A program made the position numbers and the translations under genes. Below are positions 25,678 through 33,932 of a DNA stretch of 64,000 nucleotides, piece by piece. Below the pieces are notes generated by a model, which saw nothing but the letters and a program-made list of their open reading frames with translations, made no database searches and was not told the DNA's origin. The stretch comes from Mycolicibacterium sp. P9-64 (lineage in GTDB: Bacteria; Actinomycetota; Actinomycetes; Mycobacteriales; Mycobacteriaceae): NCBI RefSeq assembly GCF_008329605.1, contig NZ_NPKO01000012.1, positions 1 through 64,000 of the forward strand, in the 5' to 3' direction. Position 1 is the stretch's first letter; every line of letters begins with the position of its first letter.

Positions 25678-26688
25678 ATGATCGCTGCCCGTCTGCACGG
25701 CGTCGGCGACCTGCGCGTCGCCGGCGAACCCGGCCCAGGGGAGCCGCCGCCGGGCTGGTCGCTGCTCGCGGTGACGTCGGTGGGGATCTGCGGGTCGGAC
25801 CTGCACTGGTTCACCGACGGGGGCATCGGCGAGAACTGGATCGAACGTCCCGTCGTCCCAGGGCACGAATTCGCCGCGATTGCACTGACCGGCCCGCACG
25901 CCGGCCGTCGTGTCGCCGTCGACCCGGCGATCCCGTGTCAGTCCTGCGAGATGTGCCGATCCGGACACCACAACCTCTGTCCTACGGTGCAATTCGCTGG
26001 GCACGGCACCCTGGACGGGGCGTTACGGGAACATCTCGTCTGGCCGGACCACCTGCTGTTCCCGCTCCCCGACGAACTCAGCGATGACGCAGGCGCCCTG
26101 CTCGAACCGCTGGGCGTCGCGATCCATGCCGTCGGCCTCGGACACGTGCGTCCCGGGTCCGACGTCCTGGTGGTGGGCGCCGGACCCATCGGGGTGCTCG
26201 CGACACAGGTGGCGCGCCAGTCCGGCGCTGCGCGCGTGTTCGCCGTCGAACCGCTGGAACACCGACGGGTGTCGGCGCTGCGCAGCGGTGCGGACGGCGT
26301 GTGGTCACCTGAGCAGGGTGTCGAAGCGGTTCTCGACGCGACGGCTGGCCGCGGCGTCGATGTCGCGATCGAGCTGGCGGGCAACGATGCGGCGATCGAA
26401 ACGGCGGTGGCCGCCACCCGACCAGGCGGCCGCGTCGCGCTCGGAGGCATCCCGTCCGAGGCCCAGTCGTCGTTTCCCGCGGCCGTGGCCCGCCGCAAGG
26501 GGTTGACCTTCGCGATGGTGCGGCGGATGAACGACACCTACCCGCGTGCCATCGAGCTCGCCTCCACCGCGATCGACCTCGATCGGCTCGTCACCGCCCG
26601 CTACCCACTCAGCGACGCCGCGAAGGCCTTCACCGCAGCAGCCGAGCGACAGGGCGACAAGGTGGTCGTCACGGTCTCGGCGACCTGA
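25678..26688 (+). CDS. Zinc-dependent sugar/polyol dehydrogenase (MDR family)
   Basis: A 336-residue medium-chain dehydrogenase. I take the ATG at 25678 with GAGAG upstream rather than 25648, which would overlap araA. Catalytic zinc ligands are the Cys in GICGSDLHW and the His-Glu of GHEF. The structural zinc lobe is CQSCEMCRSGHHNLC. The NAD(P)-binding motif is VLVVGAGPIGVLATQVA. The family includes sorbitol, threonine and arabinitol dehydrogenases. As last gene of the arabinose operon it may oxidise L-arabinitol, L-arabinose or a related pentitol. It is not needed for the AraABD route, so its substrate is open. Confidence 0.85.
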   Translation: MIAARLHGVGDLRVAGEPGPGEPPPGWSLLAVTSVGICGSDLHWFTDGGIGENWIERPVVPGHEFAAIALTGPHAGRRVAVDPAIPCQSCEMCRSGHHNLCPTVQFAGHGTLDGALREHLVWPDHLLFPLPDELSDDAGALLEPLGVAIHAVGLGHVRPGSDVLVVGAGPIGVLATQVARQSGAARVFAVEPLEHRRVSALRSGADGVWSPEQGVEAVLDATAGRGVDVAIELAGNDAAIETAVAATRPGGRVALGGIPSEAQSSFPAAVARRKGLTFAMVRRMNDTYPRAIELASTAIDLDRLVTARYPLSDAAKAFTAAAERQGDKVVVTVSAT

Positions 26689-26771
26689 GCGGCCGTTGGC
26701 CGTTACCGCACCGCCAAGACCACGCGAGCGCTAGGGTCGGGCAAATCTCCGGATAGTTTCCACGAGGCTCC

Positions 26772-29537
26772 ATGTCCAGCAATGCACCGGCATCATCCCT
26801 GATCGGCAGGCGCGCCGAATGCGGGACGTTGGATCGCCTCGTCGCCACGATCCGAGCTGGGCAGAGCCGCGTCCTGGTGCTGCGGGGCGAGGCGGGCGTC
26901 GGCAAGACCGCACTGCTCGACTACCTGGCGGGCCGCGCACCCGGATGCCAGGTGGCATGGGCCAACGGTGTCGAATCGGAGCTCGAAATCCCGTACTCGG
27001 CATTACAGCAACTTTGCGCCCCGATGCTGCACCGCCTCGATGTCCTGCCGGAGCCGCAGCGCGACGCGCTCTCCACGGCATTCGGGTTGAGCGTCGGGAC
27101 ACCACCGGACCCATTCCTGGTCGGGCTGGCCAGCCTGGGTCTTCTCGCGGCGCACGCTGCCGACCAGTCCCTGATCTGCGTCATCGACGACGTGCAATGG
27201 CTCGACCGGATATCGGCGCAGACCCTGGCGTTCGTCGCGCGCCGCCTGATGGCGGAGCGGGTCGCGATGGTCTTCGCCGTTCGCGACGAGGGTTCCGACG
27301 AACTCCTTGCCAGGTTCGACACCCTCGAAGTCCAGGGCCTGCGCAGTCCCGATGCGCGCGCGCTGCTCGAGTCGGCCATCCCAGGGCGCCTCGACGTCCA
27401 CATCAGGGACCGCATCGTGGCTGAGACGCGCGGCAACCCCCTGGCGCTGTTGGAGTTGCCACGCGGCCGAACCCCGGCAGAGCTCGCAGGCGGGTTCGAG
27501 CGCCCCGACACGCGCCCTTTGGCCAGCAGGATCGAGCAGAGCTTCGTGCGCCGGCTCGAGTCACTTCCCGGCGATACCCAGCGACTCCTGCTCACCGCGG
27601 CAGCAGACCCCGTCGGCGATTCCGCGCTGTTGAAGCGCGCTCTCGCGCACCTCGGTATCTCACCGGATGCTGCAACGCCCGCGGAGGCGGCCGGCCTGAT
27701 CGAATTCGGCGCGAGGGTGCGGTTCCGCCATCCCCTGGTGCGCTCCGCTGCGTACCGGGCAGCGAGTGTCACCGATCGCCGTGACGTCCACCGCGCGCTC
27801 GCGCAGGCGACATGCTCCGACGTCGACCCCGACCGCCGCGCGTGGCACGCCGCCCATGCCGCCGCCTTTCCCGATGAGACGGTGGCCGGCCAACTCGAAC
27901 GCTCGGCAGGCCGTGCACGCGCCCGCGGCGGAGTGGCTGCCGAGGCCGCACTTCTCCAGCGGGCCACCGAGTTGACACCCGACGGGGCCCGCCGCAGCGC
28001 AAGGGCACTGGCAGCCGCGGCAGCCAAGATCGAGGCGGCCGCTCCCGATGAGGCCGACGAGTTGCTCGTCACGGCGGAGCTGGGCCCACTCAGCGATCTG
28101 GAGCGTGCCCGCATAGCCCGGTTGCGCGCGCAGATCGTCTTCGCCCGCAACCACGGAACCGAAGCCGCCCCACTGCTTTTTACCGTTGCCGCGCAGCTCG
28201 AAGGGCTCGATGCGGCGGCAGCCCGCGATACCTACCTCGAGACGCTCGGCGCAACGATCTTCGCGGGCAGGCTCGGCGACCCTCAGGTCCAGCGCGAGGC
28301 GGCGAAGGCTGCGCTCGGGGCACCTCTAAGACCGGGACCGCCACGCTCCACGGACCTGCTGCTTGACGGCGTCGCAGCGCGACTGACCGAAGGCTACGTG
28401 TCTGCGGCGCCCATGCTGCGCAGTGCGCTGGCGGCGTTCCGGAGCGACGGAGGTGCCAGCGACGCCGAGATCACGCGATGGCTATGGCTGGCCTGGCTGG
28501 TGGCCGCCGACCTGTGGGACTTCGAGGCTTCGCACGAGCTCGCCTCACGGGCCATGCGGACTGCCCGCGAAACCGGTGCTCTCACCGTGCTTCCCGTTGC
28601 GCTGGTCTACCGGGCGGGCGTGCACTTCTTCGCAGGGGACCTCAATCTCGCGGCGGCCATGTGCGCGGAGGCGGATTCGATCACGGCGACCACCGGCTTC
28701 GCGCCGGTGCGGACCACTCAGACGGTGCTGGCGGCCGTTCGTGGAGACGATGTCGAAACGACGCGGCTGATCGAGGCCGTCGTGCAGGACGCGACCGCCA
28801 GAGGCGAGGGGAGGGCACTGGGTTCGGCGGCGTACGGGACTGCCATTCTCAACAACGGCCTCGGCCGATACGACGAGGCGTTGATCGGTGCCCAAAAGGC
28901 CTGTGAACACGACGATCTCGGCTTTTACTCATGGTCGCTTGCCGAGTTGATCGAGGCAGCCGTCCGCACTGGCGAGCTGGACGCAGCGGCTGCGGCCCTG
29001 CATAAGCTCGAAGCGCGCACCCTGGCCGCAGGCACGGACTGGGCGCTGGGCTTCCTGGCCCGTGGCCGCGCCCTGCTCAGCGATGACGACGGGGCGGAGG
29101 CGTTCTATCTCGAGGCCATCGAGCGACTCGAGCGAACCCCGATCGTCGTCCACACCGGACGCGCGCACCTGCTCTACGGCGAATGGCTGCGAGGACAGAA
29201 TCGAAGTGCGGACGCCCTGGTGCCGCTGCGCACGGCCGAGGCCATGCTGAGTCGCATCGGTGCCGACGCCTTCGCCGAACGCGCACGCCGCGAGATGGCC
29301 GCGAGCGGCGAGCGGGTCCGCCGACCCATTGCGCCGACCCAGAGTGTGCTGAGCCCTCAGGAGTACCGGATCGCCCGACTCGCCGCCGATGGGATGACGA
29401 ACCAAGAAATCGGAACCCGCCTGTTCATCAGTGCACACACCGTTGAATGGCACCTGCGCAAGGTATTCACCAAGTTCGACGTCCGGTCCCGGAAGCAGTT
29501 GACCGGCAAGCTGTCCGGCGCCACTAGCGTCCGATGA
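26772..29537 (+). CDS. LAL-type LuxR-family ATPase regulator 1
   Basis: A 921-residue large LuxR regulator. At the N-terminus an AAA_16/STAND ATPase has Walker A GEAGVGKTALLD (39-50) and Walker B LICVIDDVQWLD (134-145). A long helical-repeat (TPR-like) middle follows. The C-terminal LuxR helix-turn-helix covers about the last 62 residues (LSPQEYRIARLAADGMTNQE, then IGTRLFISAHTVEWHLRKVF). Such MalT-like proteins bind an inducer and ATP, oligomerise and activate transcription. Signal and targets are unknown. Its stop overlaps the start of a paralogue by 4 bp. Eighty-three bases separate it from the ara operon, and it may have its own promoter. Confidence 0.9.
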   Translation: MSSNAPASSLIGRRAECGTLDRLVATIRAGQSRVLVLRGEAGVGKTALLDYLAGRAPGCQVAWANGVESELEIPYSALQQLCAPMLHRLDVLPEPQRDALSTAFGLSVGTPPDPFLVGLASLGLLAAHAADQSLICVIDDVQWLDRISAQTLAFVARRLMAERVAMVFAVRDEGSDELLARFDTLEVQGLRSPDARALLESAIPGRLDVHIRDRIVAETRGNPLALLELPRGRTPAELAGGFERPDTRPLASRIEQSFVRRLESLPGDTQRLLLTAAADPVGDSALLKRALAHLGISPDAATPAEAAGLIEFGARVRFRHPLVRSAAYRAASVTDRRDVHRALAQATCSDVDPDRRAWHAAHAAAFPDETVAGQLERSAGRARARGGVAAEAALLQRATELTPDGARRSARALAAAAAKIEAAAPDEADELLVTAELGPLSDLERARIARLRAQIVFARNHGTEAAPLLFTVAAQLEGLDAAAARDTYLETLGATIFAGRLGDPQVQREAAKAALGAPLRPGPPRSTDLLLDGVAARLTEGYVSAAPMLRSALAAFRSDGGASDAEITRWLWLAWLVAADLWDFEASHELASRAMRTARETGALTVLPVALVYRAGVHFFAGDLNLAAAMCAEADSITATTGFAPVRTTQTVLAAVRGDDVETTRLIEAVVQDATARGEGRALGSAAYGTAILNNGLGRYDEALIGAQKACEHDDLGFYSWSLAELIEAAVRTGELDAAAAALHKLEARTLAAGTDWALGFLARGRALLSDDDGAEAFYLEAIERLERTPIVVHTGRAHLLYGEWLRGQNRSADALVPLRTAEAMLSRIGADAFAERARREMAASGERVRRPIAPTQSVLSPQEYRIARLAADGMTNQEIGTRLFISAHTVEWHLRKVFTKFDVRSRKQLTGKLSGATSVR

Positions 29538-32278
29538 GGCTCTTCGGCAGAGACGCTGAATGCGCCGCGCTCGCCGCGCTGGTGGACGCCGTCCGCACCG
29601 GCGAGAGTCGGGCCCTGCTACTGCACGGCGAAGCAGGCGTTGGCAAGACCGCCCTGCTGGACCGTCTGGCGGAGCAGGCGGCCGACGACTGCCTGGTGCT
29701 CCGTGCGGCGGGCGTCGAGTCGGAGATGGAACTTGCCTTTGCCACGTTGCACCAGCTGTGCGCGCCGATGGTCGGACGCCTCGACGATCTGCCTCGGCCG
29801 CAACGTGACGCGCTACGAACGGCATTCGGCATCAGCACCGGGCCGCCACCGGACAGGTTCCTGGTGGCGATGGCCGTCCTGAGCCTGTTCTCCGATCTCG
29901 CCGACGAACGGCCGCTGCTGCTACTGATCGACGACGAACAGTGGCTCGATCAAGCGTCGTCGGACGTGCTGGCCCTCATCGCGGGCCGACTGAAGGCGGA
30001 ATCGGTGGCCATCGTCTACACCGCTCGCGTGCCGAGCGCGCACCTCGCCGGGCTGCCGCACCTACCGGTGACCGGCCTGGCCACGGCCGACGCGCTGGAG
30101 CTGCTCGACGCGGCGCTGACGGCGCCGCTTGATCCCCAGATCCGCAGTCGGCTCGTCGCCGAGACTCGGGGAAACCCGTTGGCGTTGCTCGAGTTACCCC
30201 GCGGGATGACACCGCTGGAAATGGTCGGCGGGTTCGGGCTACCAGCTGCGGGCGCGTTCGCCGGTGGAGCGGAGGAGAGCTTCCGCCGGCGCCTCGACGC
30301 CTTGCCCGAATCCACGCGGCACCTGCTTCTGGTCGCCGCCGCGGAGACGGCGGGTGATCCCACGCTGGTGTGGCGCGCGGCCGCGCTGCTTGGCGTCGGC
30401 CCCGACGCGGCGACCTCCGCAACCGACGCGGATCTGGTCGAGTTCGGCACGCCAATCAGGTTTCGTCATCCCTTGGTGCGATCGGTGTTGTACCGATCGG
30501 CGTCGGCGTCCGACCGGCGAGAGGTGCACCGCGCCCTTGCCGAGGTGACCGACCCGCACCTGGACGCGGACCGTCGCGCGTGGCACCTGGCTGAGGCCAC
30601 CGTCGGGCCGGACGAGGACGTCGCGGTGGAACTCGAGCGATCGGCCGACCGGGCGAAGGCGCGGGGCGGGCGTGCCGCTGCTGCAGCATTTCTCGAGCGC
30701 GCCACCATGCTCACGCTCAGCAGGGCGCAGCGCGCAGGGCGTGCCGTCGCCGCGGCCGCCGCCAACGTCGACGCAGGTGCCCTCGATCCCGCGTTGCACA
30801 TGGTGGCCGTGGCCGACGTCGGCCCTCTGACCGAACTCCAGCGCTCCCGGCTCGACATGATTCGCGCGCAGCTTGCGTTTGTCACCAACCGCGGCCGCGA
30901 CGCGCCACCCCTTCTGCTGCAGGCGGCGAGGCGGCTGGAGCACATCGACGCGAACCTCGCCCGCGACACCTATCTCGACGCGTTCTCGGCCGCCTGGTTT
31001 GCGGGCAGGCTGACCGTCGGAGGGAACGCGTGGGAGGTCGCGCGCCATGCGGGCGCGGCGCCGCGGCCACCGCACGACGCCAGGGCGCACGATCTCTTCC
31101 TCGACGGTGTCGCCGCGCACTACAACGACGGCTACGCCGCGGGCGTGCCGCTCCTACGCAACGGATTGTCGGTCTTCAGTCGTAACATCTCGGCAGAGGA
31201 GGAGCTTCGCTGGCTTTGGCTGGCGTCCAACGCAGCCATCCACGTGTGGGACGACGCACGCTGGGATGAACTGTCCAAGCGGCACGTTCAACTCGCCCGT
31301 GATCGCGGCGCACTCAGCGAGCTTCCCCTTGCACTCAGCTCCCGCGCGTTCGCCGTGATGCTCGCTGGCGATCTGCCCGCCGCGGCGGCCCTTATCGACG
31401 AGACACGAGCCGTCACCGAGGTGACAGGAAGCAGCCTGGCGTCAAGCGGAGCGTTGGGACTGGCCGCTTTCCGCGGTCGAGCCGCAGAGGTTGGCACGCT
31501 CAGCGAATCCACCCTGCGTGACGCGACACGTCGCGGCGAGGGCTACGGCATCACGCACGTCGAGTGGGCGAACGCAGTACTGAACAACGGCGCCGGTCGG
31601 TACCAAGAAGCGTTGGGCGCGGCGCAGCGATGTAGCGCCTACCCGGGAGACTTCGCGGGCCTCTCGGCCTGGAGTTACGTCGAGCTCGTCGAAGCGGCCG
31701 TGCGCAGCGGGATGAACGACGACGCCGCCGACGGCCTCCACCGCATCCACGAATTCGCCAGTGCGAGTGGGACCGACTGGGCACTCGGTGTGGAGGCACG
31801 TTCAGGCGGCCTGCTCAATGAAGGCGATACCGCCGAAGTCCTGTACCGGGAGGCGATCGAGCGGCTCGGCCGTACCCGGGTCCGGGTGGAACTCGCACGC
31901 GCGCATCTGGTCTACGGGGAGTGGTTGCGACGGGAGCGCCGCCGCGCCGATGCGCGCGAGCAGCTCCGCACGGCCTACGACATGTTCGAGGCGATGGGCA
32001 TGGTGGCGTTCGCCGACCGCGCGGGCCGCGAACTGCGGGCCACCGGCGAGACCGCCCGCAAGCGCACCGAAGTCGAGCGGACCGAACGACTGACCGCACA
32101 GGAGATGCAGGTGGCCCAGTTGGCCCGAGATGGGCTGTCCAATCCCGAGATTGGTGGTCGGCTGTTCCTGAGCCCGCGCACCGTTCAGTACCACCTACGC
32201 AACGTCTTCACCAAGCTCGACATCGTCTCACGCAGCCAACTCGATGGCACCATTTCGGAGTCAGGCTCGGCCGGATAG
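29534..32278 (+). CDS. LAL-type LuxR-family ATPase regulator 2
   Basis: A 914-residue paralogue of the preceding gene, coupled to it by an ATGA overlap. It begins directly with MRLFGRDAECAALAALVDAV, Walker A GEAGVGKTALLD (32-43) and Walker B LLLLIDDEQWLD, where Glu replaces the Val or Leu usual in DDVQWLD. The middle contains conserved paralogue blocks RHPLVRSVLYRSASASDRRE and RRAWHLAEAT. The LuxR HTH at the C-terminus reads EMQVAQLARDGLSNPEIGGR and LFLSPRTVQYHLRNVFTKLD. It converges with the LLM gene and overlaps it by 18 bp, which could give antisense interference. Confidence 0.9.
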   Translation: MRLFGRDAECAALAALVDAVRTGESRALLLHGEAGVGKTALLDRLAEQAADDCLVLRAAGVESEMELAFATLHQLCAPMVGRLDDLPRPQRDALRTAFGISTGPPPDRFLVAMAVLSLFSDLADERPLLLLIDDEQWLDQASSDVLALIAGRLKAESVAIVYTARVPSAHLAGLPHLPVTGLATADALELLDAALTAPLDPQIRSRLVAETRGNPLALLELPRGMTPLEMVGGFGLPAAGAFAGGAEESFRRRLDALPESTRHLLLVAAAETAGDPTLVWRAAALLGVGPDAATSATDADLVEFGTPIRFRHPLVRSVLYRSASASDRREVHRALAEVTDPHLDADRRAWHLAEATVGPDEDVAVELERSADRAKARGGRAAAAAFLERATMLTLSRAQRAGRAVAAAAANVDAGALDPALHMVAVADVGPLTELQRSRLDMIRAQLAFVTNRGRDAPPLLLQAARRLEHIDANLARDTYLDAFSAAWFAGRLTVGGNAWEVARHAGAAPRPPHDARAHDLFLDGVAAHYNDGYAAGVPLLRNGLSVFSRNISAEEELRWLWLASNAAIHVWDDARWDELSKRHVQLARDRGALSELPLALSSRAFAVMLAGDLPAAAALIDETRAVTEVTGSSLASSGALGLAAFRGRAAEVGTLSESTLRDATRRGEGYGITHVEWANAVLNNGAGRYQEALGAAQRCSAYPGDFAGLSAWSYVELVEAAVRSGMNDDAADGLHRIHEFASASGTDWALGVEARSGGLLNEGDTAEVLYREAIERLGRTRVRVELARAHLVYGEWLRRERRRADAREQLRTAYDMFEAMGMVAFADRAGRELRATGETARKRTEVERTERLTAQEMQVAQLARDGLSNPEIGGRLFLSPRTVQYHLRNVFTKLDIVSRSQLDGTISESGSAG

Positions 32279-33205
32279 CGCCCCCAACACCGCGACGGTC
32301 CTGTCGTGTTCGGCAACGGTGGTGAAACCCCATGCATTACCGATGAATTCGGTGGCGCCGGCATCGCGTAGCCGCAGGATCGCCCGCTCGACGTGAGCTT
32401 CGTCGCCGATGATCGCGACGTCGCCCGCATGCCGGGCACCCTCGCGTTCCAACACCGTGGTGTAGGCCGAGAACTGGTCGTACATCGCCAGATGGGCCCT
32501 CGCGCGCTCGGCGACGTCGTCGGCGTCGTTGGTGACGCAGACCGGCAGGCTCGCAATCACCTGCGGTGCAGCCCGGCCAGCGGCGGCCGCGGAAAGGATG
32601 GGCACGATGTGCTCCTCGATGGTGCGCGGCCCGGCCAGCCAGAGCAACGTGCCGTCGGCAAGCTCCCCAGTGACACGAAGCATGGCGGGCCCCAGCGCGG
32701 CCACCAGAACTTGCGGTGGCGTGCTGCCCGGCACGCGGCCGGGGAACCCGGTCGTATCCGCCACGACTGTCTCGCCCCTGATGTCGACCTCGCCCGTGTA
32801 GAGCAGGGAGTTGAGGACCTCGAGGTATTCGCGCAGATGCCTGGCAGACCGATCGAACGAGTAGCCGTAGCGTTTTTCGATCAGCTCGCGGTGTGACACC
32901 CCGAGCCCGAGTCGGAACCGGCCACCTGCGGCGGCCTGGGCGGTCTGGACCTGACTGGACATCACGATGGGGTGCCGCGGGTAGGTGATCGTGACGGCCG
33001 TGCCCAGGTCGACGTCGGGGACCTCGCGGGCGATCGCCGCGACTGCGGTGATCGCGTCGATGTCGAACAGCTGGCCCAGCCACACTGCCGCCACCCCGGT
33101 TTCAGCGACTGTGTTGGCGCGGACGATCAAGTCGTCGATGGCATTGTCGACGTCGGGCGCAGGCGGCGCCAACGCAATACCGATCGGGATCATCGGCAGC
33201 GTCAC
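32261..33205 (-). CDS. LLM-class F420-dependent oxidoreductase
   Basis: A 314-residue luciferase-like (LLM) TIM-barrel protein. The GTG at 33205 overlaps the stop of the HD-domain gene (GTGA), indicating coupling; the ATG at 33193 is a second candidate. Segments typical of the mycobacterial F420 LLM subclass are VAAVWLGQLFDIDAITAVAA, DLGTAVTITYPRHPIVMSSQ, RFRLGLGVSHRELIEKRYGY and GDVAIIGDEAHVERAI near the end. It likely uses F420 (FMN is possible) to oxidise or reduce a small molecule. Partnership with the cyanamide-hydratase-like HD protein suggests a shared pathway. Confidence 0.88.
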   Translation of the reverse strand: MTLPMIPIGIALAPPAPDVDNAIDDLIVRANTVAETGVAAVWLGQLFDIDAITAVAAIAREVPDVDLGTAVTITYPRHPIVMSSQVQTAQAAAGGRFRLGLGVSHRELIEKRYGYSFDRSARHLREYLEVLNSLLYTGEVDIRGETVVADTTGFPGRVPGSTPPQVLVAALGPAMLRVTGELADGTLLWLAGPRTIEEHIVPILSAAAAGRAAPQVIASLPVCVTNDADDVAERARAHLAMYDQFSAYTTVLEREGARHAGDVAIIGDEAHVERAILRLRDAGATEFIGNAWGFTTVAEHDRTVAVLGALSGRA

Positions 33206-33840
33206 TCCGTCCAGCCGTTGTTCTGCACGACCTCGACGAAGTCCTTGCGCTTGAAACTGGGGTCGAAGTGCGCGAGCACGTCGGCGGTGATGGCGCCGAA
33301 CGTGGTGGCGGGACGCTGCTTGAACACCGCGGCGAACGTCGGCAGCGACTTGCGCTTGAAGTCCATGCGCGGATGCGCTGCGACGACCTCCTTGATGTCG
33401 ACGGGATCGAGCAGGTCGAGACCGGCGCCGTCGACATCGGTCTCCACGCCTGCCGCAAGCAAGGCGATCTCGGGCTCCATGAACACCGGGATGCCGTGGG
33501 TGGTGTGCAGGGCGATGGCAGTCCACACCCGGCGAGCGTCGTCGTGGGGCACTTCGTGGGAATGCAGGAAGGCGCGCGCAGCGTCGGCGCCGTCGACCTC
33601 GAAGCGCTGTTTGAGGTTCATGTGACCCTCGACCATCCCGAGGTCGTGGAACATAGCCGCGACGTACAGCAGTTCGGGATCGGCGTGCTGTTTGCGCAAC
33701 TGCCCGTGCAGCATGCCGAACAGATACGTGCGCCGCGAGTGGTGATACAGCAACGGCGATTCGGTGTCGCAAATGAAGTCCGTCGTCTCCCGACACATCT
33801 TTGAATCGGGAATGGTGACGCCAGCGATGGTTTCGGTCAT
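33202..33840 (-). CDS. HD-domain protein, cyanamide-hydratase-like
   Basis: A 212-residue HD-fold metalloprotein resembling fungal cyanamide hydratase, which turns cyanamide into urea. The metal site is visible: His34 in LYHHSRRTYLFG, His65-Asp66 in YVAAMFHDLGM, and the following ARAFLHSHE and AIALHTTHGI segments with further histidines. VDIKEVVAAHPRMDFKR is the family's C-terminal helix. Length fits. The true substrate is unknown; nitrile or isonitrile-type compounds are as likely as cyanamide. It is the first gene of a two-gene operon with the LLM enzyme; AAGGAGAG precedes the ATG. Confidence 0.8.
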   Translation of the reverse strand: MTETIAGVTIPDSKMCRETTDFICDTESPLLYHHSRRTYLFGMLHGQLRKQHADPELLYVAAMFHDLGMVEGHMNLKQRFEVDGADAARAFLHSHEVPHDDARRVWTAIALHTTHGIPVFMEPEIALLAAGVETDVDGAGLDLLDPVDIKEVVAAHPRMDFKRKSLPTFAAVFKQRPATTFGAITADVLAHFDPSFKRKDFVEVVQNNGWTE

Positions 33841-33932
33841 GATCGCTCTCCTTAAGGTCTCTCGACCATCGTCGAGCCGTCGGGCCGCGCTCGTATCCGC
33901 CAGTGCACAGTGGGTAGTCCGGTGGCAGAGGG

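Noticed and set aside
26689-26771. Terminator after the arabinose operon
   Set aside because: Only a five-base stem (CGGCC-gtt-GGCCG) is visible, without U-run; too weak to call.
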